Shown here piece by piece: positions 35,230 to 47,323 of a stretch of 64,000 nt of DNA. Source of the stretch: Protonemura montana (lineage: Eukaryota; Arthropoda; Insecta; Plecoptera; Nemouridae); NCBI GenBank assembly GCA_947568835.1, contig OX387602.1, positions 29,994,133-30,058,132 on the forward strand, given 5' to 3'. The translations under genes were made by a program, and so were the position numbers. Position 1 is the stretch's first letter. Every line of letters begins with the position of its first letter. Under the pieces are notes generated by a model. It did not search any database. It worked only from the letters and a program-made list of their open reading frames with translations, and was not told the origin of the DNA.

Positions 35230-37425
35230 ATGTACAAGGCAAGTCAAAACTTACAAATAATTCATACATTTATCATGGCACATATTGAAATAATAATTCA
35301 GCAAACAATCCTGCTAGTACTTGAATGGAAATAATTATGGCTAAAACTTTGAGCAATTCGTTCATTTCTCACACACACTCAATTCAACGTAACAATTGGA
35401 CACTTGCTTGAATTTAAAGCGTGGTGTATCAGTAGATTTAATTGCACTATTTCGAAACACCATGCAAGTACTCCACCCCGTCACTAGACCGACGCATGGT
35501 CGCTATTTCCCCTAACAGAGTATCTCCTCTCTTCTCCAGCTCATCCTCGTTGTCGGCGTTGTCGCCATGGTGGGAGTTTTCGCCGAGCCACCCTCTCCTC
35601 GGCAGTACCTTCCCCCCGGACAGGCGCGCCAACAGTCTCGGCCGTCGAGCCAGTACGGCGCCCCCAATGCAGTAGGCGCAAGACGCTCCTCCAGCTTCTC
35701 TGGTGCCCCTTCTAGCCAGTATGGTGCCCCTTCTTCCCAATACAGCGCTCCCTCATCCCAATACGGTGCTCCCTCATCCCAATACAGCGCTCCCTCATCC
35801 CAATACGGTGCTCCCTCGTCCCAATACAGTGCTCCCTCATCCCAATACGGTGCTCCCTCGTCCCAATACAGCGCTCCCTCGTCCCAATACAGTGCTCCCT
35901 CATCTCAATACGGCGCTCCCTCTTCCCAGTACGGCGCTCCCTCAGGACGCAACGGAGGATTCAACGGCTACGCTAACTCCCGATCCAACAACCAGGACGA
36001 TCTCGCTGTAAGTAACGCAGCATGCCAGACTCTTATTTGGGAATACAGCTGCAAGGTCGTGCATCCGACAGAAGTTTCTGCCGGAAAGTCAAGATATCTG
36101 CGCCGTTTTTAAGCACTGTAGTTCTGTACACATTATCTGTTATTGGTATTATTGGTATGATTCCTCGGGGATGGATTGTAAATTGTAGACTGATCGGTGC
36201 TATCTGTGACGGGCTCTCACGAGGATTGCAAATTTATTATTTTATCTGAAATTGTCGGTAATTGGGATACGTATGAAAGCCACTCGGGACAGCAGTCGCT
36301 CCCAGGAAGGGACAGCTGCGTCTTTCGCCGCAATCTCGATCTCACTCTCAGTTGCCTCGCGCACCGACTAGGGCACTTGTTATTTTAGATGACTTTCGAT
36401 ATCGCAATGCTCCGTGTATCTCCGTCAAAGTAACTGTGTGAAATGATTTCTTTTTGATAAAATTTACATTGTGGTTCGCTTGTTCTGGTCCAGTTTCGTC
36501 TGCCAGTAGACTGTTGGACTCATTGTTGGTTCGATGACTGACGATCTACCGTGCCGGTTGCCCTGAACGCGATCCTCAATTTGAAAGACTCGTTTCTAAT
36601 GCAATTTATAATGCGTTGCGCACTCGGCGACGCCTAACTGGCCAGTGAATTTCGTTTTATGATCCTCATTGGCGGACAAGTTGCCAGATGGGCGTGGCCG
36701 TATAGTTTCGCACATGCTCTACTTGTTTCGCGCCGAAGCTAAACGCAAACACATCATTGACCAATCAAGAAATTAATAGCCTCGCGATTAGCGTCTGTTG
36801 AAAGCTATAATAACGCGTATTGATTGAAAACGAATTGGGCCGCCATCCCAGCAAAATATTGCGTCGATTGAGAAAGTGGCAAGAAATTGGTAGCACTGTC
36901 GTTTCACCGTGTTTTTGCCCGGAATCTAAAATTCCGTTTTTAATTTCTTTCATTGCCAAGCTTTGTTTGTCATTTCTCCTTTGCCTGCACTGTCGCAGAC
37001 AGACGCGACTGGTAGTGATAGCTACCCTCAAAGGTCTCGACGATGATCGAATCATGCTATTGCTACAAAAACGAGCCGAGATCCATTCACGGGCAGCTAC
37101 AACTGGACAGATAGCATAAGGATCAAGTGAGTGTAGCGATGATCTTCTAACGCCTCTCTTGGTTTTCTAGGAGCCCGCCAACTACGAGTTCTCGTACGAG
37201 GTTCAAGACGCCGAGTCTGGCAACGACTTCGGTCATCGTGAGTCCCGTCAGGGTGATGAGGCGTCCGGCTCCTACCACGTGCTCCTTCCCGACGGCCGCA
37301 CACAGATCGTCGACTATGTGGCCAACGCTGACGGCTACATGCCCACCATCCGCTACGAGGGCGGTGACGACAACAACGGCCCGTACGCGGCGTCGCGAGG
37401 CGGACAGGACGGATACCGATACTAA
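35230..37425 (+). CDS. Cuticle gene D: pro-resilin-like RR-2 protein, the only plus-strand member
   Basis: Exons 35230-35238 (Met-Tyr-Lys), 35540-36007 and 37171-37425 predict 243 residues, phase-0 introns. Intron 1 starts with GC rather than GT: AAG|GCAAGT, otherwise a perfect donor, ending CTCCAG. The signal peptide (MYKLILVVGVVAMVGVFA) is followed by EPPSPRQYLPPGQ. About ten SSQY(G/S)APS heptads follow, alternating QYG and QYS, then GFNGYANSRSNNQDDLA. Exon 3 opens EPANYEFSYEVQDAESGNDF and carries the RR-2 domain (GHRESRQGDEASGSYHVLLP, DGRTQIVDYVANADGYMPTI, RYEGGDD), ending GYRY. This exon is almost the same as those of E and F. AATAAA lies at 38001, about 575 nt after the stop. Confidence 0.88.
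35700..35950 (+). repeat. Coding tandem repeat in gene D exon 2
   Basis: A 21-bp unit encodes SSQYGAP/SSQYSAP, largely arranged as 42-bp G/S pairs (CTCCCTCATCCCAATACGGT and variants). Confidence 0.85.
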
Positions 37426-38000
37426 ACAGTGGAGGCGATTGAATGGCTTGGTGGCGCGGTGGCGAGGGCTCTTGATGGCGTTTGTCAACTGAAGGAGATT
37501 TGGGCTCAAAGTGTTCTGGTGTAAGTTTTAGTGGGTGATCGAAATTATTACCCACGCCATCATCTCAAAATTCACTTCGATGCATTTCAAATATTGGCTC
37601 GTCAACTCCTGATTAAATTCTCTCTTTACTTTTTGTAAACTCTAAATATCTGTAAAATTTGTTGAAATTTTACCAAAACATGGTCGGATCATCTTCATCT
37701 TTTTCCGATTGTACCACTTGCAAATTTATGTGCATCATTAGCAGACTCGTGAAAGAACTCCAAACAAAAAGTAACATTCATTTTTGGATAGATAAAATTA
37801 GAAAATTGTTATGGCTTTCTAAATGAAATCTTAGTTAAGTCAGAAATCTCACAAAAGTTTTAAGTATCAACTATTGGCCCTTGTGATTGGTCACCAGGTT
37901 ATATGGTGCTAGCCAATGCGGTTTGAAATCCTCTGTACACAGCAATATTTTGTACTTGTACATTTGTAAATAATATAAACAGGTGGAAAGCCTGCTCTGA

Positions 38001-38006
38001 AATAAA
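38001..38006 (+). terminator. Polyadenylation signal AATAAA of gene D
   Basis: First clear plus-strand AATAAA after the stop at 37425. Confidence 0.45.
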
Positions 38007-38377
38007 GTATAATATTTATCTGAATCAACCTAGTTCGATTGTTTATTTGTCTTGAAATGTACCTCGTCAGGAAGACAGTGACTCCTGTTGACAATTCCTC
38101 AGACTGCAGTTCTTTTTGAAGCAAGAGCAAAAAAGCGAAAGCTCATTTGACAGACATGATCTTGCTATGAATGCTTCTTGCTATTTGTGTCACATTTCCA
38201 CATAATTATATTGATTATTTTATAAAGAATGCCACTAATGGTTAATGAAGATCACTGGTGGATCTTTCTTTTTCATTTGGAAGCAGCCTATTGACAAAAT
38301 TAAAGCAATGTCTCAAAAGCAACGAGAGTTGGAATCCAACCACCAGGTCCTTCTGTTTCACTTCTTGAATTTCAGCC

Positions 38378-38808
38378 ACCGAACGGTTTGGTGTGTTGGC
38401 AACATTGGTTCTTGTTAGATCACCGGAGTTAAGCAACACTGCGCTGAGTCAGGTATTGGATGGGTGACCATCATACACATGACCAGTTCTGTTCGGGAGA
38501 GAGGTTGGAGGGATGAAAGTTAGTACAGCAACTTCACTCGCCGTGCTTATCAACCTCTCGACAGCATGGATTTGTGGAGGAATCCTGCTGTTCGAGTTGT
38601 ACCGTTCTTCGGAAGGAACGTTAAGCCGGTGGTCCCCTTGATGCTCTTCGACAGGAGTAGGCTACGTGCCAGCACCGGGTTTCCCCTCCTCACTTCTAGA
38701 CTAGGTTAGGTTCATCATCATCCTCATCATCATCCACTCATTCACCGACGCCATTAGATCAGTGCCGCATGGCCAGATGTCAAAACAGTGCGTCGTTAAA
38801 CACCACAA
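38378..38808 (+). mobile_element. 5S rRNA-headed SINE, copy 6 (full length)
   Basis: A well preserved plus-sense copy. It runs from ACCGAACGGTTTGGTGTGTT through GTTAGATCACCGGAGTTAAG, the GGTATTGGATGGGTGACCAT block, CTCGACAGCATGGATTTGTG, CTTCGGAAGGAACG and a short CATC-rich run, to CGTCGTTAAACACCACA. It can serve as the reference copy. Confidence 0.85.
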
Positions 38809-38966
38809 AATAATAATAATTTAATTTCAGCCCACGCGAAACGGCATTACAATTCACAAAGCACACGTGGGCTCATCTGAACCAAGGAAATCCACGTTAT
38901 TTTATGAATGCCAATTTTCAATTAATTTTAGAAATTCATTTAACTCACTTTACCTAGATTGTTTTT

Positions 38967-39240
38967 AGACTCATGTCTAATTGATGTAACCTAAGCACTA
39001 GTTTTAAGAAAAACTATTTGAACTGGGTTTTGAATGCTAAGTAAAGGGCTACTAAATTTCCCGACGTTTCGCAACATATACTAGTTACTTCTTCAGAGGT
39101 TTGAGCAGTCCTGACAATTTTCCGATAACAAAAGAACCACACAAAATTATCACAGTTACCAAGTTCAAGCTTCCTAAATGCATCTAAATAAAATAAGTAA
39201 TGCTTGATTTTAATCCACGACGGTATCACATCTAAATCCC
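38967..39240 (+). repeat. Penelope-like terminal repeat, best copy
   Basis: It contains AAAACTATTTGAACTGGG, GGGCTACTAAATTTCCCGAC, GTTTCGCAAC, ACTTCTTCAGAGG and GAGCAGTCCTGACAATTTTC. The ACGTTTCG...CTTCTTCAG arrangement is typical of Penelope-like element ends. Other copies lie at 1823 and 55096. No reverse transcriptase is seen beside it. Confidence 0.5.
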
Positions 39241-40235
39241 TAAACATCTAATCAGAAATATATTACCTGAACATAACCTTATATTAACTTATTTTATTGG
39301 ATCGTTAATCAAGAGAAAATAAAAGAGTCGAACTTGAATATAAAAATACTGCTCGCACATTGAATGCTGGACAAGAGGTGTTGCAACAAGCAACAAGATA
39401 ATGCCATGTACCATTAAAGATAGCAATCAAATCAAGACAATGTGTAACACTATTGTCCTACCCTAGACAGTAACATGCCCGACATATCCATCGCATCTCG
39501 CTCATCCTTTCTACAACTGACCCACATTTCAAAGCAAACCCACGCACCAAACCTCATTGCACATTATCTCAAAATAACAGCAATAAAACCCGCACATATC
39601 GACTCAGCGCTGCGCACAATTAATTAGCCACACCATTGGCTCTAATTAGCGGTCGGGCTGATTGCAATTAGTGGCATGGGTGCGCGAGCTGCGAGGCAGA
39701 GGAGCTCTTTCGGATGGTGCAACGCCGGCAGATGATCAATGAGAGGCATGCGAGTGGTTCCGTAATGGACCAGTTGTTATGGACTTCAGTGTGCATCGTA
39801 ATGATATGATCGTTACGGTTGAACTGTGCAGATGCGAACGTAATTGATTACCTACTTACTAGCTGAATCGCCGTTCGAATCTCGATTGCGACCTGCCGCT
39901 TGCTTTGGCTTGCAATCGCTGTCGACCGCCACCGGTGTTTGACGACCCGTGTGACACGTTTCACATAATTAACACCGAGTTATGTTGGTTTTACTTTCGG
40001 CGTAACAATCTCCATACAAGTTTCAAGGTGATAATAACTATTTTCATTGCAAACTTTGCGTGGCGTGCAAGAAAATGATCGGAATCCCGTGTATAATTAA
40101 CATCGTCTTCAATCACGTGTGTTCCCATCGTTTGCATCCGGCTGTCGCAATGCACCGCCCCCTTGAGGCCATGTGTCTGTGAACCACGTGGCGAAGTAGA
40201 TAGCTTCACTATCACGGGCCTGCTTCACGGAATTG

Positions 40236-40378
40236 AGCTTAACGTCATACAATTGGGTGTAAAGTTGTTATCACCATGGTGACAACGCCTGAAAATCTGG
40301 AAACGCTGTCTGTGGTTGGCTGATCATCTTAAAAGCTGGGGGTTAAATTGGACCTCTGTTTTGTGAAGCCAGGACCAG
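40236..40378 (+). mobile_element. MITE-like repeat, partial copy
   Basis: It shares with 62168-62336 the order TTATCACCATGGTGACAAC, CTGAAAAT, GGTTGGCTGATCATC, CTCTG(T)TTTGTGAAG. Only the right-hand part is preserved. Confidence 0.5.
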
Positions 40379-40442
40379 GAGTCGTGGAGTCGCTAAGGCG
40401 TTCTTGTGGAGCCCCACGAGCGTTGCACAAAGTGAAATGGGG

Positions 40443-40745
40443 CTGTGTTTAACGACGCACGCTCCTAGTCAATGTACGTCTTTTCGCGTCAAACCGAACT
40501 AAACGCTTGCATAAGTGTAGAGAAACCCGGTACCGGTACGCATGCTCATCCGTGCCGAAGAGTATTTCCATAAGGGCAGTAAGAGATCTGCCCATCGATT
40601 TCATGCTTTCTAGAGCTTCACGGGTGGAGTTAGATAATATGTTTTTCTAACAAACATTCTCCCAGACGGAACTGATCGTTTGTAAGGTCGGTGGTCGGTC
40701 ACCCGGGCCATGGGCAGGCTCAGCTTTTTGTTGCATAACCGGGAT
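40443..40745 (-). mobile_element. Highly degenerate 5S SINE copy
   Basis: It begins with the tail word GTGTTTAACGACGCAC. It then shows worn equivalents of the body (GAAACCCGGTACCGGTACGC, GAAGAGTATTTCC) and head (CAGACGGAACTGATCG, GGTCACCCGGGCCATGGGCA) in the right order. Confidence 0.5.
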
Positions 40746-41872
40746 TGTCAGTCGGAAACGATCACAATATGTCCGATGAAAGTTAATTGCATCAGAGGAG
40801 ACAAATATGATTGGGGTGGCATGGGGTGCGTCAATTCACCCCACCCCCCCTCGCAGAGGAAATTCATTTTCTAACTAGGTGTCAACTTGAATGCCAGTCC
40901 CCCCCCCCCGCAACTTGTCAAATCATATCTGTTTTGGTGGCATGTCTTTTGTGGCTTTAGAGACAAGTCCTTGAAGCAAAAGCAACCTAAATAAAAATGT
41001 GTGTAGATTTGCGCACGCTAAATAATTATTCGAAAATATTTGCACTTCCGTCAAGGTAAACGCATGCACATGCAATTCAACTTAAATTCAGGATGTCATT
41101 AGCATCTAGGATTTGTTGGGGGGTACCTACCCCTTCGACCCTCTAACGTTATCCCTGGAACTCGGCGAGGCTCTGGGGCGATGATTGGTACCCTCGTCTA
41201 ACCGCTCGGTCAGGTGAAGCAGCATTTGTCGCCGACGAAAGCCAATCCAAACGCTGGTGTCGAAACAAAAACTAAATTCCACTTTTTGCGAATCGAGTGA
41301 TGTTGTGGAGACAAGACAAGGAAGTGTATCTGAGTGGCAGTGGACTGGTGCATAGCCGACCAAGATGTCCGTCGGTGCGGCTGATTATTCACCACTCACT
41401 GAAATATAATTCTAATGATGGTTCGATACCCGCCGGCCATGGAATGGTATAATCAGAGTCGTGTTCTTGCCGGAGAGCACATGCCATGGAGTGCACCATA
41501 CCTACAGGTATCAGTACTTCGCAATGTTGTAATGCTCTTCTCTAACATTAGAACAAGCAGGTCAGTGGTGTAACGTATTCTGCTCTTAATTGATTAAATT
41601 AGATCATTTGTTCCTTCACTCGATAAACAGAAAATGATATTATAATGACTAAGACTGGTGTATGCCTCGTTACATAATCACTCCCGCCATGGGAACCAGT
41701 GTCCAGCCCTGACCTGCGTTTTACATTTACAACGCCAGCTGCATTGATGGTCAAAAACTGGAAGAAGCGGAGTGCTGTCCAAACAGAACATCTGATAACT
41801 TTCAGATTGGCAAGGTATTGGGATTGCGTTCCTACCAAAATCAGACACCACAGATATTTTTACACGACGAGT
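40746..41872. other. Spacer downstream of gene E
   Basis: C-rich runs near 40845 and 40905. No gene or recognised element seen. Confidence 0.3.
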
Positions 41873-41878
41873 TTTATT
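41873..41878 (-). terminator. Polyadenylation signal AATAAA of gene E
   Basis: Minus-strand AATAAA about 235 nt after the gene E stop. Confidence 0.5.
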
Positions 41879-42110
41879 GTACTCAATAAATTACTAAACA
41901 CTAATTACAAGAAGCTATTTACAGGCGCTCATTAAGATTGTGAATCATGCGTGCATGCGTACCGCGACATAAAGTGCGTACCTAGTTGTACTCCTGGATA
42001 ATAATACAGTATCACAAGATGACATTATCGGGTTATCTGTGTATGTATTCGGGTGGGATGTCCATAGCGTGACAAGCAAAGGTCGGGTTCCGTAGTCATT
42101 TCAGATCATC

Positions 42111-43969
42111 TCAGTATCTATATCCTTGGCCTCCCTGTTGTCCATTGCGGGCCCCAGCGTTGTACCCTCCCTGGTTTGAGCGGGAACCAGCGTTGTAGCT
42201 GCCCTGGCTCGATGTGGATCCTGCGCTGTAACCGCCCTGGCTAGACCTGGATCCTGCGCTGTAACCGCCCTGGCTCGATCTGGATCCGGCATTGTATCCC
42301 CCCTGGCTGGACCCAGATCCTGAGCTGTATCCACCCTGGCTAGACCTGGAACCGGCATTGTACCCTCCCTGACCTGACGGACCCCCCCTGGCATAACCTC
42401 CCTGTCCGTTTCCGGATCCTCCGGCCGCGGCGTAAGCGCCATCGGCTTGCTGGTTGCTGTCGTCGCCGCCCTCGTAGCGGATGGTGGGCATGTAGCCTTC
42501 AGCGTTGGCCACATAGTCGACGATCTGTGTGCGGCCGTCGGGAAGGAGCACGTGGTAGGAGCCGGACGCCTCGTCACCCTGACGGGACTCACGATGACCG
42601 AAGTCGTTGCCAGACTCGGCGTCTTGAACCTCGTACGAGAACTCGTAGTTGGCAGGCTCCTGGAACACCAAGGGAGGCGTTAGATCGGGGGCAAGGAATT
42701 GCAATTCGATACAAATCCACACTGCCCAAAATCTCTGATCAATCGATGATTCCATGAAATGTGGTATTTGCATCAGTCAATTTATATTAATTGGTTACCG
42801 AATAACCACAAAATACCATCAATTTGTCAGTATACGCGTTTACCGCGTGTTTGTACGGGGCAGACGCTATTGCTGAATGAGGTTACCGCGTACCGATACT
42901 TCACATCTGCCATTATTATCATTGCCAATATATTGACTACGCCGTCATGCCCAATTTTTACTGACTCGCGAATTTTACTTTATCAATTATGACTGAAAAG
43001 CTCCCACCTTTCTGATAGAAAATCTAGGAGAAGAATATTGATGGAAAAACTCGCGCAGCACTTACAGCAAGGTCATCGTTCTGAGCGTTAGCTCCACCGT
43101 TGGGGTAGCCGCCGTTGCCGCCGTTTCCGCCGCCGTTTCCGCCGCCGTTCTGGTAGCCGCCGTTGCCGCCGCCGTTCTGGTAGCCGCCGTTCTGTGGGAC
43201 TCCGTACTGCGACGAGGGCCTCTGTCCACCGTTCTGTCCGCCGTTCTGGCCGCCACCCTGGCCGGGGGGCAGGTATCGTCGACCCCCCTGGGGCTGGGCT
43301 AGCACGGCAACCACGGTCATCGCGACCAGCAGGCAACATTTCTGGAATTCCGTTGGGATGGACCCGCGTTTCAATCACATGCAGCCACTTTCGCAGGGCC
43401 ACGCCCGGGGAATAAGGACCTTTCTAAGTGGGGGCCAAAAAGGCCCTTGTAAATGGGGCCAGAAGGGGCTAAAGTGGGCCAACGTTAGGGCCAACGTGAG
43501 GGCTAAAGTGCAAGTGGTGAGCGTGTTTAACAAACTTTCAAATAAAATAGAGCGAAGCCCTGGTTTTCGTGGCGGATTGGTAAATTTGGATGCAAGCCTT
43601 GCTAATTGTTGTAAGTGGATTTTCTTCGGTGTTTCCACATTATTTAATGAACTACGTTTTATAATCCCTACCTGCATTTTTAAGTAGCTTTTCGGTGAAA
43701 AACATGATAGCTAAAAAACCCTAATCATTTGAATGTTGATACTCTTTCTGAATGTGATTTCGATATCTAGAAGGGATGCATTTTCAAGTGCGCTCTTTTA
43801 GATTTACGCCTGGCTCGGTTGGCAGTACTGGAATATTTTTCGAAATTATTTGTCTTGTCAACTGTCTAACTACACTTGCATTGCACCACATTGCATCGGC
43901 CACATGTGTGTATGACTCGTTCACAGTCTGTACTCGAGGATAACTATTTTTACTCACCACACCGATCAT
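42111..43969 (-). CDS. Cuticle gene E: RR-2 protein with C-terminal Gly/Ser repeats
   Basis: Exons 43958-43969 (Met-Ile-Gly-Val), 43066-43341 and 42111-42659, phase-0 introns, predict 278 residues. The signal peptide (MIGVKCCLLVAMTVVAVLA) is followed by QPQGGRRYLPPGQ. A Gly/Asn-rich region (GQNGGQNGGQ, YQNGGGNGG) contains one SSQYGVP unit and ends QNDDLA. The exon is shorter and more glycine-rich than in C, D or F. Exon 3 opens EPANYEFSYEVQDAESGNDF and has the same RR-2 domain as D and F. Uniquely it continues into about eight GSRSSQGGY(N/S)A repeats before ending GQGYRY. So in E the main low-complexity part lies after the chitin-binding domain, while in C, D and F it lies before. An 18-kb stretch including D separates it from B and C. 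Confidence 0.85.
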
Positions 43970-44030
43970 GGCTGCTGTGTTAGTGTCTGGCGCTTCTGGT
44001 AAACTCTTGATTCCTCGGATGCTGAGAAAC

Positions 44031-44065
44031 TGATGCTCCAACTGAAGATGCTTCTATTATTTATA
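44031..44065 (-). promoter_or_regulatory. Core promoter of cuticle gene E
   Basis: Minus-strand TATAAATA starts at 44065 and GCATCAGTT has its A at 44031, 34 nt downstream. The ATG lies 62 nt further on. A second TCAGTT lies at 44045-44040, too close to the TATA box to be the main start. Confidence 0.72.
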
Positions 44066-46198
44066 CTTGTCGGTGCGGCATGATGTAGATTAGCAAACCC
44101 TCAGTCCTCTTCTTCTTCGCCGATGTACCTACTAATTAGAGAATGTACCACCGCGAGGCAACGCTCACACACGGCTTTGGTGGATACGTATGCACAACGT
44201 TACCTGCCGGTCAGTTTCAACCGTCTTACATCATAAACACTCGTGTGCATTAAAGAAGATGATCGACTACAAGATGTTATTATTGTTATTATCATTAAAC
44301 CACATCACAATTACCTTTCAATCATCTGTGCCCTTGCTCTCAAATGGCGCTCATCGATGAATTATGCCATTAGCGTACTTATAACCCAAACAACTTTGCG
44401 CGCCTATTATTCCCATGCACTCTTCGTTTCTCACAACGCGATGTCAGCGCCAAATTGCAGCTGCAAGTACAGCTCTTAGCGTCCGTCACGACTGGATCCT
44501 CTAAAACGTATCGCATTTTTTGCCGCGCCTTGTCAAGAAACCGTGGTCTACAAATCATCTTTCATTAAAGCCACGCAAATAGAACGAGATCATTGATTAC
44601 CCGGCCGAGGGCGGCCCAACCACTTGAGCATTGCGAAGGTCAGTGCATTCAGATTCGGGCGAGAGGACCGCGATCAATCATACCCGATTAACCGAATCCA
44701 GGCAACGAATATCGTGTGGTGAACTGGCAGGCGGTTACATAATGGCACGGATGATCTCCTTTGACGGTGAAGCAGTGAACGCTCCATTGCAAGACCACCA
44801 GCTCCCTGAAGATTGATGATGGCTCATTTTTGCAATGCACTCGTCTGCAGAGCGTGGAATACCACGTTCCACACACTTTACGGTTATGAAATGATTCAAT
44901 CATAGCTGTGCTTGATGAATTAGCTATGCCGAGATGTTTGCAGAAGAAGAGGTTTGAAAAATGGCTTGAAATGAATCTAATGCAACTGCTAATGCATTAA
45001 AGATATGGATAGCTATAACGGACCCGTCGATGCGGAAACCTGCAGCTGTTTGTGTTACGACTGTGTTGTATGAGTGATGTCACCGTGGCATGGTCTGGCT
45101 CGTCTCTCGATTTCATTTGCATTGATGTTGCGCTGCCATAACTTAAGGACGATCGGCGGCACGACCCGATTTCTGGATCATTTCGGTTTTGCGGAGTCGA
45201 TTTCTTTGCACGAGCACGCTAACAGGCTGATTTTTCAGCTCAGGGAAGCAATCCCATGCTTCAGAAGGGAGTTAACAGCCACCCCTATTCTTTACGAAGC
45301 ATGTCATATCACTCTCATTTACTCTACGTCCACTCTACTTGTCTAAAACCTAAGCTACTTGAAATGATGAATGAAGAGGGCGAGTGTCTCGCAGTGAAGC
45401 CTACAGATTGGAGTTCTTGTTGTTTCCGTGGCTAATCAGCCACCTGCATGGAAACTAGACTCTCATCTGCTCAATGTTCTTGGTTACGACATGTCAGGTC
45501 CATCTTCGAACATTCAGTTTGGTTTCTCATCTTTGCTGTACATATTATTATTGATTATTGCGTTTAAAAGATCCAATTTGCAAATGATAGGTCGGCTAAA
45601 TGATTGCGTAACGATTCGCACCATACGAAGTAAATTTGACTCGACTTCCTATTGAAGTTATTCCTCGCATGAATGGATGGACGTCGGCCACGTATTTCTG
45701 GTTCCTGCCGGTAGAGAGCACCCGTTGCGTGCGGGCAAATTCTGCAGATGGCCTCTGGTTTATCGCGGCGGTGGGTCGGTGACTGGAGGGGGCAAGGTTC
45801 GAGTCCCGGTACGCTGTTCTGGCCGGGCACACCAGTGGCGTGCGCACATGCGCGCAATTTTCACAAGTCTTAGCTTAGTTCAGTTTTTTGTCTTGTCCAC
45901 ATACCACTCGGAGATTTTGAGACGATCCATTCTTCCACGTAATTACATAGTACAATGCGTACAATACTAACTATACACACAATACTCAAACAATAATCAA
46001 ACATACATTACATTCTTAAGTACAACAACATATTGCACACGAGTAGGTACATTGTTTATTTACTGAAATTAGCTTTACAAATTCGTCAGTACTATAAAAT
46101 GCATTCAATTAGGATACTCGTTAATTTCGGCTTACGATTTATAACTGGCATCTCTTTAAAAATCCTCGTGTAGCATCACGTGCCATTCAGACGGACGC
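44066..46198. other. Spacer between genes E and F, first part
   Basis: No gene seen. A B-box-like word (GGTTCGAGTCCCGG, near 45797) recalls a worn tRNA-derived sequence but does not fold as a tRNA. Confidence 0.3.
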
Positions 46199-46262
46199 AC
46201 ACATTATAAAACTTCACATTATAAAACTTCACATTATAAAACTTCACATTATAATACTTCAG
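46199..46262. repeat. 15-bp tandem repeat, about four copies
   Basis: ACATTATAAAACTTC is repeated head to tail; the last unit has ATAATAC in place of ATAAAAC. Confidence 0.85.
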
Positions 46263-46364
46263 ACTTGAGCCTGTAGTTATTCCAACCATATGCAGTCAAG
46301 GACGCAGTCTCAATGAATGCAGCGTGGAATGACATCAAATAATTTTCCTGTTTAGTAAGAATTT

Positions 46365-46765
46365 AGTTCTCATTAGATCACCGAAGTTAAGCAACACTGC
46401 GCTGAGTCAGGTATTGGATGGGTGACCATCATGCACATGACCAGTTCTGTTCGGGAGAGAGGTTAGAAGGAAGAAAGTTAGTACGGCAACTTCATTCGCC
46501 TTGCTTATCAACCTCTCGACAGCATGCATTTATGGAGGAATCCTGTTGTTCGAGTTGTACCGTCCTTCGGAAGGAACGTTAACCCGGTGGTCCCCTTGGT
46601 GCTATTCGACAGGAGTAGGCTACGTGCCAGCACAGGGTTTCCACTCCTTCCTTCTAGGCTCGGTTAGGTTCATCATCATCCTCATAATCATCCACTCATT
46701 CACCGACACGATTAGAACAGTGCCGCATGACCAGATGTCAAAACAGTGTGTCGTTAAACACCACA
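46365..46765 (+). mobile_element. 5S rRNA-headed SINE, copy 7
   Basis: A near-complete plus-sense copy from GTTCTCATTAGATCACCGAA through a single head, body and CATC run to TCGTTAAACACCACA. Confidence 0.82.
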
Positions 46766-47323
46766 GACAAATAATGAAATATAAATAATGTGTCCCTAAA
46801 CTAAATGCTGTTTGGTTTGGAAAAGCGGTGAAACCAACGTGCTCATTGCAGCCTTACGAATTGTGCGGACCACCCTACGCCCGTTCCGCACGGTACGCCA
46901 CTGGACTCCCGTGCGAGTGTGCGCTTGCCCAACTAGCGCTGCGGGGGAAACGTGAAGCTCCGTCGAGCGCCGCTGAGCGTTACGTGGTAATATTTGGCCG
47001 GCCCGGGTTATCGTTATATTTCACACTTTAATTTACTGATTTCACAATTGATTCGTTTTTCGTTTACTGAAATAAACGATCGCCTATTAAATAAATTAAA
47101 TGTGAGGAGAGCACGCCGCGACCGCTGCACGTCATCATCTGGGCTGCAATCAAACGGTCCCGGGTTCGATCTCGGGCGTGCGATTCCGCAGACTATCAGC
47201 ATGTTTTCAATTCCTTATACGGCGACATGAAACAACTGCTTCAAAACTGGATTCTCACCGATTTTTGTGTTTATGAACTGTGTCAACTGAACACGGAAAC
47301 TTGACGGATAGGTTTATTTATTT

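Noticed and set aside
37097..37555. 152-codon minus-strand frame over gene D exon 3
   Set aside because: Antisense of the RR-2 exon.
41400..41490. Possible tRNA-derived sequence (GGTTCGATACCCGC)
   Set aside because: Only a B-box-like word; no cloverleaf could be drawn.
47148..47185. Possible tRNA 3' half (GGTCCCGGGTTCGATCTCGG)
   Set aside because: The T arm is present but there is no matching D arm or acceptor stem.
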